Below, in pieces: positions 6,937 to 15,349 of a stretch of DNA of 20,418 nucleotides; positions within the stretch are counted from its first letter, which is position 1; each line of letters starts with the position of its first letter. The notes under the pieces were generated by a model. It made no database searches. It was not told the DNA's origin and saw nothing but the letters and a program-made list of their open reading frames with translations. Source of the DNA: Actinomycetes bacterium (GTDB taxonomy: Bacteria > Actinomycetota > Acidimicrobiia > Acidimicrobiales > Bog-793). The DNA lies in contig JAKAOD010000002.1 of the NCBI GenBank assembly GCA_021823365.1, positions 1 through 20,418 on the forward strand. Reading direction: 5' to 3'. The position numbers and the translations under genes were made by a program.

Positions 6937-8126
6937 ACGGCCCGGCACGCACCGCGTGGTTTCACTGCTTCGCCGGCATCGCCGGCGACATGGCGCTCGG
7001 CGCCCTCCTGCACGCCGGGGCCGACGAGGGCGAGCTGCGGGCCGCCCTCGGACGCCTTCCGCTCGAGGGCTGGTCGCTCTCGATCTCCAGGGTGCTGCGC
7101 GGGGGCATCGAAGCCACGCGTGTCGAGGTGCACGTCGAGGAGGGCGGGCGGGCGCGCGGGCTTTCCGACGTGCTCGAGGTCCTCGGCGCGTCCGGCCTTC
7201 CAGATCGGGCCCTGGCGCGCGCGACCGCGGCGTTCACCCGTATCGCCGAGGTGGAGGGCGGGATCCACGGTCTCGACCCCGCAGACGTCCGCTTCCACGA
7301 GCTCGGGGGGCACGACACGATCGTCGACGTCGTCGGGACGGCGATCTGCCTCGAGCTGCTCGGTGTCGACACCGTCGCGGCGAGCCCGGTGGCGACGGGC
7401 GCGGGGACCGTCACGGGGGAGCACGGAGTGCTGCCGAACCCGGCACCGGCAGTGCTCGGCCTCCTCGCCGGGGCTCCGCTGTACGGTCGCGACACCCCCG
7501 TCGAGCTCACGACCCCGACGGGGGCGGCGATCCTCGCCGGGACCGGGGCGTGCTTCGGCCCGCTGCCGGCGATGGTCCAGGTCGCCACCGGCTACGGCGC
7601 CGGGGCTCGGGAGATCGAGGGCCTGCCGAACTGCCTTCAGGTCGTCGTCGGCGACTGCGCGGCGGGCCGGCACGACGCCGGATCGGGCGCCGGCCAGCCG
7701 ATCGCGCTCGTCGAGGCGAACCTCGACGACGCGACGGGCGAGGAGATCGCCGACGCGATCGCCGGCCTCCTCGAAGCGGGAGCGCTCGACGCCTGGTCGG
7801 CGCCGGTCCTGATGAAGAAGGGGCGGCCCGGCCACGTGGTGAGCGCGCTCGCCGACATCGCGCACCTCGCGGAGGTGCGCACCCGCATGCTCGTCTCGAC
7901 CGGCTCGCTCGGCGCCCGCTCCTACGCCGTGGACCGCTACGCCCTCGAGCGCCGCATCGAGACCGTCGAGCTCGACGGGGTGCCGATCCGCCTCAAGATC
8001 GCCCCGGGTTGGGTGAAGGTGGAGCACGACGATGCCGCCGCTTACGGTCGCGCCCACGACCTCCCGCTCCGCGAGGTCCGCCGGCGTGCACTCGAAGCCT
8101 GGCAGGCGCGCACCGCCCGCGGCTGA
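6933..8126 (+). CDS. larC: Nickel pincer cofactor biosynthesis protein LarC (nickel insertase)
   Basis: This 397-residue protein inserts Ni into the pincer nucleotide in a CTP-dependent step. Family motifs are FHCFAGIAGDM (10-20), HELGGHDTIVDVVG (122-135), SPVATGAGTVTGEHGVLPNP (151-170), ELTTPTGAAI (191-200), VEANLDDATGEEI (260-272) and VLMKKGRPG (292-300). In lactobacilli larC is split and needs a ribosomal frameshift; here both halves are one uninterrupted frame. The GTG start overlaps the larB stop as GTGA, so the pair is translationally coupled. The third biosynthetic gene, larE, and a lactate racemase larA are not in the window. The nickel-dependent client enzyme is therefore unknown. 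The stop codon lies 4 nt from the end of the convergent gene. Confidence 0.93.
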   Translation: MNGPARTAWFHCFAGIAGDMALGALLHAGADEGELRAALGRLPLEGWSLSISRVLRGGIEATRVEVHVEEGGRARGLSDVLEVLGASGLPDRALARATAAFTRIAEVEGGIHGLDPADVRFHELGGHDTIVDVVGTAICLELLGVDTVAASPVATGAGTVTGEHGVLPNPAPAVLGLLAGAPLYGRDTPVELTTPTGAAILAGTGACFGPLPAMVQVATGYGAGAREIEGLPNCLQVVVGDCAAGRHDAGSGAGQPIALVEANLDDATGEEIADAIAGLLEAGALDAWSAPVLMKKGRPGHVVSALADIAHLAEVRTRMLVSTGSLGARSYAVDRYALERRIETVELDGVPIRLKIAPGWVKVEHDDAAAYGRAHDLPLREVRRRALEAWQARTARG

Positions 8127-8130
8127 CACC

Positions 8131-9429
8131 TCAACCGGCGATGTCGAGCGTGACCTGGTCGCCAGAGGCCGGCCAGCCAGGCACGGCGGCGGTGACGTCG
8201 AGCACGTACCGCTCGCCCCGAGTCACCGCGAGCGCTCCGATCCGCAGGTAACGCGCCGAGCCGGCCTGGAGGACGGCGACCCGGTCGGCGACGGAGGACC
8301 GGGTCGGGACGGCCGGCGCGCCGCGACCGGCCGAGGTCGCGCGGCGCGCCCCCGAGGCGCTTCGCGTCGCGAGCGGCGTCAGCGTCGCTCGCACCGTCAA
8401 CCCGCGCGCCGTGACGTTCCCGGTGTCGGCGACGACGACGTCGACGACAAGGCGGGTGGCAGGTGGCAGGAGCGACACCGAACCCGGCGGCGGGACCTGG
8501 AGCGTCGTCGTCGTGACCGGCGGCGACGTGGTCGTGGTGGTCGCCCGGTGACCGCCGTTGTGCGATCCGGGCGCGGCCGTCGTCGCAGAGCTACGCCCCG
8601 TCGGCGGCACCGTCGTGCTGGTCGAGGTGGTCGTGGTCGTGCTGGTCGAGGAGGTCGCGCCGGTCGACGGCGGCAGGCCCTCGATGCGCAGCGCGGCGGG
8701 CTCGGTCGAAACGGCGAGGATGGCGATGCGGGCGACGGCATCGAGCCCGCGATCCCCGAGCAGGCGCGCCGCGTAGGCCGCGGCCGCCGACCTGCTCCAG
8801 CTGCCGGGGTCGCCCGCGTGGCCCGTGCGGCCGAGCTCACGCACGCGCAGCTGCCGGCGGAGGCCGCGGACCAGTGACCCCTCAGCTGCGTCGGCTGCGG
8901 CAAGGTGGCGTCCCGCCGCGAGAAGGAGGCCCTGGGCTGCAGCGAGGACTCGGTGCGCTGGGCTCGGCCCGGCCGCGAGGAGCGACGAGGTCGCCTGGAC
9001 CAGCTCCTGCGCCGCCGTCGACCGAGCACCGAGCACGGTGGCGGCGAGCGCGGCATCCCTCGCCGACGGCGCCTCGAGGCCGAGCCCGGCCAGGGCGTCG
9101 AGCTGCCGCGACGCGGCCGCGACGAGCCCGGCGAGATCGCTGTCGAGCGCGAGGCGCTGGCAGCCGGTCGTGCTGCACACGGGGAGCGCGGAGAGCTCCC
9201 GCGACGAGGCGACCTGTGCCGCGAGCCCGTCGGAGACCACGAGGATCGGCCCGACCGCCGCCGCCCAGGTCCGCTGGCCACGCACCGCCGCAGGCGTCGA
9301 GGCCTTGACGACCTGGTCGACGACCTCGCCGGCAAGCAGGGCGACGACGGCCGCGACCAGGACCCACACCAGGACTCGCCGGCGGATGCGCCGCCGCGCC
9401 GCCGCGGCGCTCGCGAAGGAGCCAAGCAC
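8131..9429 (-). CDS. Membrane-anchored extracytoplasmic protein of unknown function with a Thr/Ser-rich stalk
   Basis: I do not recognise this 432-residue protein. The Arg-rich N-terminus (11-18) and one hydrophobic segment (about 18-40) predict an N-in/C-out anchor. Residues 50-250 are Ala/Leu-rich and probably helical, with two Cys in CSTTGC (85-90) that could form a disulfide outside the cell. Residues 253-316 are a Thr/Ser/Pro linker with runs of Thr, typical of a cell-wall-spanning stalk. Residues 317-432 look like a beta-rich module (LVVDVVVADTGNVTARGLTV) reminiscent of CARDB or other Ig-like adhesion domains; this is a weak resemblance. The GTG start at 9429 has no Shine-Dalgarno, but TAGCGT ends 8 nt before it. 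It converges on larC with a 4-nt gap and is probably a single-gene transcript. Confidence 0.82.
   Translation of the reverse strand: MLGSFASAAAARRRIRRRVLVWVLVAAVVALLAGEVVDQVVKASTPAAVRGQRTWAAAVGPILVVSDGLAAQVASSRELSALPVCSTTGCQRLALDSDLAGLVAAASRQLDALAGLGLEAPSARDAALAATVLGARSTAAQELVQATSSLLAAGPSPAHRVLAAAQGLLLAAGRHLAAADAAEGSLVRGLRRQLRVRELGRTGHAGDPGSWSRSAAAAYAARLLGDRGLDAVARIAILAVSTEPAALRIEGLPPSTGATSSTSTTTTTSTSTTVPPTGRSSATTAAPGSHNGGHRATTTTTSPPVTTTTLQVPPPGSVSLLPPATRLVVDVVVADTGNVTARGLTVRATLTPLATRSASGARRATSAGRGAPAVPTRSSVADRVAVLQAGSARYLRIGALAVTRGERYVLDVTAAVPGWPASGDQVTLDIAG
8611..8656. repeat. Imperfect tandem repeat encoding part of the Thr/Ser stalk
   Basis: The motif TCGTGCTGGTCGAGG recurs at about 8613 and 8637 within a run of GTCG/GTGG triplets. 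It codes on the minus strand for the Ser/Thr runs of the stalk and probably reflects slippage-driven expansion of a low-complexity linker. Confidence 0.5.
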
Positions 9430-9437
9430 GGGCGACG

Positions 9438-9443
9438 ACGCTA
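9438..9443 (-). promoter_or_regulatory. Candidate -10 (TAGCGT) for the stalked membrane protein
   Basis: Minus-strand TAGCGT ends 8 nt before the GTG start at 9429, matching the TAnnnT-N6-8-start pattern seen at other genes here. No ribosome-binding site intervenes. Confidence 0.4.
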
Positions 9444-9489
9444 GTCCGGCGGGTCTGAGGTGGTGCGCGCCGCGGCCGGCGAGGGCCTG

Positions 9490-9507
9490 GGCGGTGCCGT
9501 GACCGCC
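9490..9507 (-). terminator. GC hairpin downstream of sqdB
   Basis: GGCGGT and ACCGCC form a 6-bp stem around a 6-nt loop, about 12 nt past the sqdB stop on the minus strand. There is no T-tract, so it is a weak terminator candidate. Confidence 0.35.
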
Positions 9508-9519
9508 GGGCCCCCCAGC

Positions 9520-10719
<1,200 letters not shown>

Positions 10720-10739
10720 TCAGGGCACACCGGCACGGC

Positions 10740-10767
10740 GAGCCGCCCCCGCCTGCCGGGGGCGCTC
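10740..10767 (-). other. Stable hairpin in the putative sqdB leader
   Basis: A 7-bp stem, GCCCCCG/CGGGGGC (10745-10763, 5-nt loop), extends by four more pairs with one bulge at 10743. It lies 36-63 nt upstream of the sqdB ATG, inside the leader if transcription starts near 10806. It could be a leader structure or a leftover terminator; function unknown. Confidence 0.4.
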
Positions 10768-10812
10768 CCAGGCGCGGCTCAGGTAGGGCCGCTCGCTCTC
10801 GGACGGGGGCAC

Positions 10813-10818
10813 AGGTTA
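10813..10818 (-). promoter_or_regulatory. Candidate -10 (TAACCT) for sqdB
   Basis: Minus-strand TAACCT has the TAnnnT form and would give a leader of about 100 nt containing the hairpin at 10740-10767. The rest of the 252-bp gap between sqdB and tRNA-Thr shows a second plus-strand candidate, TAACGT at 10854-10859, possibly for the tRNA. I see no gene there. Confidence 0.3.
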
Positions 10819-10956
10819 GTCGAACGCACCCGGCCGAGGGCGTTTCGACCCGGTAACGTCTTGCCACGTCGGCGGCATCCCTCCAGGCGACGTAGCGGCT
10901 CGGCGAGGCTCCGGGCCGGCGACGTGGCCGCCCTGCAGCGTGCCGTCCGACCGCCC

Positions 10957-11029
10957 GCCGGTGTGGCGCAGCTGGTAGCGCAGGCGACTTGTAATCGTCA
11001 GGCCGTGGGTTCGAGTCCCACCACCGGCT
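10957..11029 (+). tRNA. tRNA-Thr (anticodon UGU)
   Basis: The 73-nt sequence folds as a class I tRNA. The acceptor stem is GCCGGTG/CACCGGC and the D stem GCGC/GCGC. The anticodon stem GGCGA/TCGTC encloses CTTGTAA (anticodon TGT), and T stem GTGGG/CCCAC encloses TTCGAGT. The discriminator is T and CCA is not encoded. It reads ACA and, by wobble, other ACN codons. Confidence 0.96.
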
Positions 11030-11136
11030 CCCGAACGAGACGCTCCCGAAGAACCTCGAGACATGGTCATCCCCGCGACCAAGGACGCGAAGTCCGGCGT
11101 CGACGCGACCCGCCGCCTCCAACCGGTCAGCTCCCG

Positions 11137-11154
11137 GAGCGGCGCGAGCCGCTC
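11137..11154 (-). terminator. Hairpin immediately after qcrB
   Basis: GAGCGGC and GCCGCTC form a perfect 7-bp stem closed by a GCGA tetraloop, starting 2 nt past the qcrB stop on the minus strand. It lacks a T-run. Position at the end of a four-gene operon is the main support. Confidence 0.45.
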
Positions 11155-11156
11155 GA

Positions 11157-12707
11157 TCAGCGATAGACGCGAGGAATGCGGTAGACGCCCTCGGGCGTCT
11201 CCTCGTGGCCGGACTCCATCGCCCCGACGACGTCCACGTCCTCGACGGGGACCGGCTCGAGATCGGGCTCGCGCTCGATGTAGCCGGGGTACTCATCGGA
11301 CGGCACGACGTCGTAGCCGCCCTCGGCGGAGCGCACGACGATGTTGTGGCGCTTGCGGCTCCCCGCGCCGGGGGCCGCCTGGATCTCCTTGCAGATCTTG
11401 TAGGTCACCGGGAAGGCGATGATCGGCACGGCGATGCAGGCGATCCGGAACGCCCATAGCACGACGTTCAGCGAGACCGTCAGGTAGTTGGCGAGCACGT
11501 CGGTCGCGCTGGCCCCGAAGAGCACGAAGTAGAAGGCGAAGGTCGCGACGCCGATCGCCGTCCTGAGCGGCTTGTCCCGCGGGCGGTCGAGGAGGTGGTG
11601 CTCGGCGTGGTCGCCGGTCAGCCGCGCCTCGATGAGCGGCCAGGCGTAGATGAGCCCGAAGGTGATGCCGGGCAGGAGCACGGCGGGGAAGAAGATCGTC
11701 GGCACCATGTGCCCTGGCAGGTTGATCTCCCAGCTCGGCATCACCCGCAGCGCCCCGTCGAGCCAGCCCATGTACCAGTCCGGCTGGACGGCGTAGCTCA
11801 CCTTGTAGGGGTAGTACTGGCCGTAGAGCCAGATCGGGTTGATCTGGACGAGCGCGCCGAGCAGCGCCGTGACCCCGGCGATGAGGAAGAAGAAGCCACC
11901 GGTCTTCGCCGCGAACGACGGCCAGAGCGGAGAGCCGACGACGTTGTCCTCCCGTGCGCCCCGCCCGGGGAACTGGGAGTGGCGGTGCCGGACGAGGATC
12001 CCGAGGTGCGCCCCCAGCAAGGCGATGATGACGAGCGGCAGGATCAGCACGTGGAGGATGTAAAAGCGCGGGATGATCGCCGTGCCGGGGTAGCTCCCGC
12101 CGAACAGGAAGTAGGCGAGGTAGGTCCCGACGAAGGGGATCGACTCGAGGATCGAGTACGCGATGCGGATCCCCGTGCCGGAGATCAGGTCGTCGGGGAG
12201 CGAGTAGCCGAGGAAGCCGTTGAAGATCGCGAGGATCAGCATCGTCGCGCCGATCATCCAGTTGATCTCCCGCGGCCTGCGGAAGGCGCCGGTGAAGAAG
12301 ACCCGCAGCATGTGCACGACGATCGAGCCGACGAAGATGTTCGCCGCCCAGTGGTGCATCTGGCGCATCAGCAGGCCGTCGCGGACGGAAAGGCTGAGGT
12401 CCACCGTCGAGGCGTAGGCCTCCGAGACCGTCTGGCCGCGCAGCGGGCCGTAGATGCCGTGGTAGACGATGTCGTGCTCGGAGGGGACGAAGTAGAGCGT
12501 GAGGAAGATCCCCGTCACCACGAGGATGATGAAGGAGTACAGCGCGATCTCCCCGAGCATGAAGGACCAGTGGTCCGGGAAGATCTTGTCGAGCAGGTGG
12601 CGCCCGCCGCGCGAGATGGCGAAGCGGTCGTCGACCCAGCCGTAGAGGCGCTCGACCGCCGATTCCTCGCGCCCCGCGCCGTGGCCGTTGGTCTGCACGG
12701 CGCTCAC
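11157..12707 (-). CDS. qcrB: Cytochrome bc1 complex cytochrome b subunit
   Basis: This 516-residue integral membrane protein carries the two b hemes and both quinone sites of the bc1-type (menaquinol:cytochrome c) reductase. The expected heme ligands are H118/H132 and H219/H234. The second pair is 15 apart, as in cytochrome b6 and Bacillus QcrB, not 14 as in mitochondrial cytochrome b. PDWY (309-312) is the actinobacterial version of the PEWY motif at the Qo site. The b6-like half and the subunit-IV-like half are fused, and a hydrophilic C-terminal tail (about 445-516) follows the last membrane segments. The GTG start overlaps the qcrA stop as GTGA; a second GTG three codons later is possible. 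It is the last gene of the ctaE-qcrCAB operon. Confidence 0.95.
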   Translation of the reverse strand: MSAVQTNGHGAGREESAVERLYGWVDDRFAISRGGRHLLDKIFPDHWSFMLGEIALYSFIILVVTGIFLTLYFVPSEHDIVYHGIYGPLRGQTVSEAYASTVDLSLSVRDGLLMRQMHHWAANIFVGSIVVHMLRVFFTGAFRRPREINWMIGATMLILAIFNGFLGYSLPDDLISGTGIRIAYSILESIPFVGTYLAYFLFGGSYPGTAIIPRFYILHVLILPLVIIALLGAHLGILVRHRHSQFPGRGAREDNVVGSPLWPSFAAKTGGFFFLIAGVTALLGALVQINPIWLYGQYYPYKVSYAVQPDWYMGWLDGALRVMPSWEINLPGHMVPTIFFPAVLLPGITFGLIYAWPLIEARLTGDHAEHHLLDRPRDKPLRTAIGVATFAFYFVLFGASATDVLANYLTVSLNVVLWAFRIACIAVPIIAFPVTYKICKEIQAAPGAGSRKRHNIVVRSAEGGYDVVPSDEYPGYIEREPDLEPVPVEDVDVVGAMESGHEETPEGVYRIPRVYR

Positions 12708-13684
12708 TTGTACATCACGTTCGAGCCGCCCCGGTACCAGAAGCCCGGCCCGACGGGCTCGAGATAGCCGGACTGCGCGCGCAGGAAGCCGTCGGCGTCG
12801 ACGTAGAGCGGCAGCTGCGGCAGCGGGCGCGGCGCGGGGCCGAAGACGGGGAAGGCCCCGTCCAGGACGTCGAACAGCGACTGGTGGCACGGGCAGAGCA
12901 GCTGCTGGGTCAGCTTCTCGTACAGCCCGACCGGGCAGCCGGCGTGGGTGCAGACCTTCGAGTAGGCGAGGTAGCCGTTGGGCCCCCAGGTCTCCCGGCC
13001 AGGCTCGGTGACGACGTCGCCGCTCTGGCTGATCCGCAGGAGGATGGTCTGGGAGAAGGCGCCGCCAAGATCGTCGGGCGGGAACACCGTGACGATGCCG
13101 CCGACGTCGATGTCGTCCACGTGCACCGCCTGTCCGTCGATCGTCGTCAGCTTCGAGCCCTTTCGCCACGTCGTGTGGTAGAGCGACCCGTTCGGCTTCG
13201 GTCCGAGCGAGCGGATCAACGGGAAGGCGACCACGATGCCGAGCACCGCGCCCGCCGCGCCCATGAGCTTCGCGAGGAACCCCCTGCGCTCGACTGCGAC
13301 CTTGCCGCGCAGCGCGAAGTCGGCGACCATCTCGTCGCGCTCCGCCCGCGTCGTCGCCATCATCGGTCGGGCCTCCTCGAACGGCCCCCGGGGCATGAGG
13401 TACTTCCCCCAGAAGGTGAGGCCGAACCCGAACGCCGCGAGGGCGACGCCGAGGGTCACGCCGAGCATGACGTTGTCCGCGTTCGTCCAGTAGGCGCCGC
13501 CGAAGGCCGCAAAGGAGAGAAGCGATGCGCCGAAGGCCACGGCGACGACGCCCTCGGCTCGGCGGGGCTCGCGCGCCGCCACCTCGAACTGCGGCCCGGC
13601 AGCGGGAAGCTGCCCGCCGCGGTGCGCACCTGCAGGGTGAGCCGCCTGGCCGACCGCGCCGGTCGGTGCGCGGTCCTCAGGCAT
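12704..13684 (-). CDS. qcrA: Rieske iron-sulfur subunit of the cytochrome bc1 complex
   Basis: This 326-residue protein moves electrons from menaquinol to cytochrome c. Three N-terminal membrane segments (about 46-66, 73-95 and 134-157) give the actinobacterial topology, unlike the single anchor of mitochondrial Rieske proteins. The [2Fe-2S] cluster ligands are in CTHAGC (C245, H247, C250) and CPCH (C264, H267), with C250 and C266 placed for the stabilising disulfide. FGPAPRPLP follows as the usual Pro loop. ATG 13684 is chosen because GGAGAGG lies 9 nt upstream. An in-frame GTG at 13693 directly abuts that site and is unlikely. The start overlaps the qcrC stop by 8 nt. Confidence 0.95.
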   Translation of the reverse strand: MPEDRAPTGAVGQAAHPAGAHRGGQLPAAGPQFEVAAREPRRAEGVVAVAFGASLLSFAAFGGAYWTNADNVMLGVTLGVALAAFGFGLTFWGKYLMPRGPFEEARPMMATTRAERDEMVADFALRGKVAVERRGFLAKLMGAAGAVLGIVVAFPLIRSLGPKPNGSLYHTTWRKGSKLTTIDGQAVHVDDIDVGGIVTVFPPDDLGGAFSQTILLRISQSGDVVTEPGRETWGPNGYLAYSKVCTHAGCPVGLYEKLTQQLLCPCHQSLFDVLDGAFPVFGPAPRPLPQLPLYVDADGFLRAQSGYLEPVGPGFWYRGGSNVMYK

Positions 13685-14660
13685 CCACGCCACCCTCTCC
13701 GCTCGAAGGGACGGCGGCCGGCACGCCGCCGTGGACCGCCCCGGTGGCGAGAAGCGCCCCCGGCCCTGCCGGCGCCGCCCCGCCGTGCGCGCCGGTGCCG
13801 TGCGCGCCCGTGCCGTGCGCTCCGTCGTGTCCCTCGCGTCGATCGCGCTCGCCGATCCACAGGGCGATCAGCACGCAGAGCCCCACGCCGACGAACAGCC
13901 CGACGAAGCCCTCCGCCACCGGCCCGACCCCGCCCAGGCTCAGCCCGCCGGGAGATTCCGGATGCTGGATGTGGCGCGTGACGTAGTCGATCACGTCGGT
14001 GAGCTGCTGCTTCGAGACGATGAAGGAGTCGAACTTGGGCATCGTGCCCGGCCCGGAGCGCACTGCCTCCGCCACCTGGGTCGGGGTGAGCCCGTGGAGG
14101 GGCGGCGCCGACATCTCGGCCGAGAGCGCGTCGCCGGCGCCCGTGATCGTGTGGCACGGCGCGCAGTTGAGCGCGAAGACGCTGAAGCCCTCGGCGGCGT
14201 TCGCCCCCTTCAGGTCGACCTTCGGGATCGGCACCCCCCCGGGAGCGAGAGAGGCCACGTAGTTGGCGATGGCGACGGTCTGCTGCCGGTCGAACTTCGA
14301 CGGCTTGCGGATCGGCTGGGTCGTCGGCTGGGCGAGGGGCATCCACCCGCTCGAGACCCACAGGTCGACGACGCCGGCGCCGAGGCCCTGGAGGTTCAGC
14401 CCGAGCTTGCTTCCCTGGGCGTCGACGCCGTGGCAGCTCGAGCAGCTCTCGTCGAAGAGCGTCTTGCCGAGGGCGAGCTGGGCCGCGCGACCGGGGGAGG
14501 TCTTGTCGACGAGCGCGGGCGCTGCGGGCTTGCCGCTCCCGTCGCGCGTCTGGGCTGCGGCTCCTGCGCCGTGCGGGGGGAAGAGCACGAGCACGAGCGC
14601 GGCGGCGGCGGCGACCACTCCGGCGGGCGCTGCCGACTGCCGCAGGACCTGTCGGACCAC
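13677..14660 (-). CDS. qcrC: Diheme cytochrome c subunit of the bc1 complex
   Basis: This 327-residue protein has an N-terminal signal-anchor (about 13-36) and two c-type heme sites, CSSCH (73-77) and CAPCH (166-170). The probable Met ligands are in GWMP (105-108) and GTMPKF (205-210). A C-terminal membrane segment (about 250-270) tethers it to QcrB. The diheme form is typical of actinobacteria, where the second heme replaces a soluble cytochrome c and passes electrons directly to the aa3 oxidase. The 57 residues after the last membrane segment are unusual: a His/Gly/Ala-rich tail with three GAHG-type units (280-294). The GTG start at 14660 is the first good one after the ctaE stop and leaves a 16-nt gap; its ribosome-binding site is weak. 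Confidence 0.92.
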   Translation of the reverse strand: MVRQVLRQSAAPAGVVAAAAALVLVLFPPHGAGAAAQTRDGSGKPAAPALVDKTSPGRAAQLALGKTLFDESCSSCHGVDAQGSKLGLNLQGLGAGVVDLWVSSGWMPLAQPTTQPIRKPSKFDRQQTVAIANYVASLAPGGVPIPKVDLKGANAAEGFSVFALNCAPCHTITGAGDALSAEMSAPPLHGLTPTQVAEAVRSGPGTMPKFDSFIVSKQQLTDVIDYVTRHIQHPESPGGLSLGGVGPVAEGFVGLFVGVGLCVLIALWIGERDRREGHDGAHGTGAHGTGAHGGAAPAGPGALLATGAVHGGVPAAVPSSGEGGVDA

Positions 14661-14676
14661 GCGCTTCGAGAAGCCC

Positions 14677-15276
14677 CTAGGAGAGGAGGAAGAGCGCACT
14701 GAAAAGGCCGATCCAGACGATGTCGACGAAGTGCCAGTAGTAGCTGACTGCCTGGAACACCGGCGTCTCACCGGGGTCCCCCTTCGGCCCCGCGAGACGG
14801 GCCAGCAGCGCCGCCATGGCGACGAGGCCGAGCAGCACGTGGAGGCCGTGAAGGCCGGACATGATGTAGAACAGCGACCCGTAGGCGTTCGTGTGCGGGC
14901 GGAACGGGAGGGTCTTCCACTCGTAGAGCTGGTTGCCGAGGAAGGCGGCCCCGAGGACCATGCTCGTCACGATCCAGGCGCGCGCCTTGCCCCGCTCCCC
15001 GCGCTCCTGCGCCCAGACGCCGAACTGCATCGTCGGGCTCGACGCGAGCAGGACGATCGTGAAGATGAGCGCCTGGTAGGTGTCGAGCTTCGTCCCGGGC
15101 GGCGGCCAGACGGCGGCATGTGCCCGGATCGTGAAGAACGCGGCGAACAGGCCGCTGAAGAACATGAACTCGCTGCCGAGCCAGATGATGACGCCGACCG
15201 CGAGGAGCTGGGGCCGCCGGACCTGGTGCGGACCGGCGGGCGTGACACGCGACCCGACCGCCGCCACCTCGCTCAC
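14677..15276 (-). CDS. ctaE: Cytochrome c oxidase subunit III
   Basis: This 199-residue protein has five predicted membrane segments, the short form found in actinobacterial aa3 oxidases. Motifs include GSEFMFFSGLFAAFF (34-48), HGLHVLLG in the fourth segment, and YYWHFVDIVWI near the C-terminus, which is a subunit III hallmark. It helps stabilise the catalytic subunit I; it holds no redox centre. Subunits I and II are not in the window. It heads the ctaE-qcrCAB operon, an order conserved across actinobacteria and tied to the bcc-aa3 supercomplex. The GTG start has no Shine-Dalgarno. Minus-strand TATGAA (15290-15285) ends 8 nt before it, so a leaderless start is plausible. Confidence 0.95.
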   Translation of the reverse strand: MSEVAAVGSRVTPAGPHQVRRPQLLAVGVIIWLGSEFMFFSGLFAAFFTIRAHAAVWPPPGTKLDTYQALIFTIVLLASSPTMQFGVWAQERGERGKARAWIVTSMVLGAAFLGNQLYEWKTLPFRPHTNAYGSLFYIMSGLHGLHVLLGLVAMAALLARLAGPKGDPGETPVFQAVSYYWHFVDIVWIGLFSALFLLS

Positions 15277-15349
15277 AGTCGTATTTCATACCGCACCCGC
15301 CGGTCCGCGGGCCAAACGCCGGCTGGCCGGCCGGCGGTAGGGTCTCGCC
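15277..15349. promoter_or_regulatory. Divergent control region between ctaE-qcrCAB and hemE-cpfC-cgoX-lnt
   Basis: This 73-bp region serves both operons. On the plus strand TAGGGT (15338-15343) ends exactly 6 nt before the hemE GTG, the spacing of a leaderless mRNA. On the minus strand TATGAA (15290-15285) lies 8 nt before the ctaE GTG, a weaker match. The stretch 15281-15290 is the only AT-rich part. No clear -35 elements or operator palindrome are visible. Confidence 0.5.

Noticed and set aside
6157..6948. Extension of the pheA frame upstream to 6948
   Set aside because: The extension is antisense to larB and has no family similarity. Prephenate dehydratase begins at the ATG at 6156.
8461..8660. 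GTCG/GTGG-rich repeat region as a possible regulatory array
   Set aside because: It is the coding sequence of the Thr/Ser stalk of the minus-strand protein and reads through in frame without stops.
12708..13169. Extension of the qcrB frame upstream into qcrA
   Set aside because: It would overlap most of the Rieske domain in another frame and reads as Arg/Ala/Pro-rich noise. The GTGA overlap gives a natural start.
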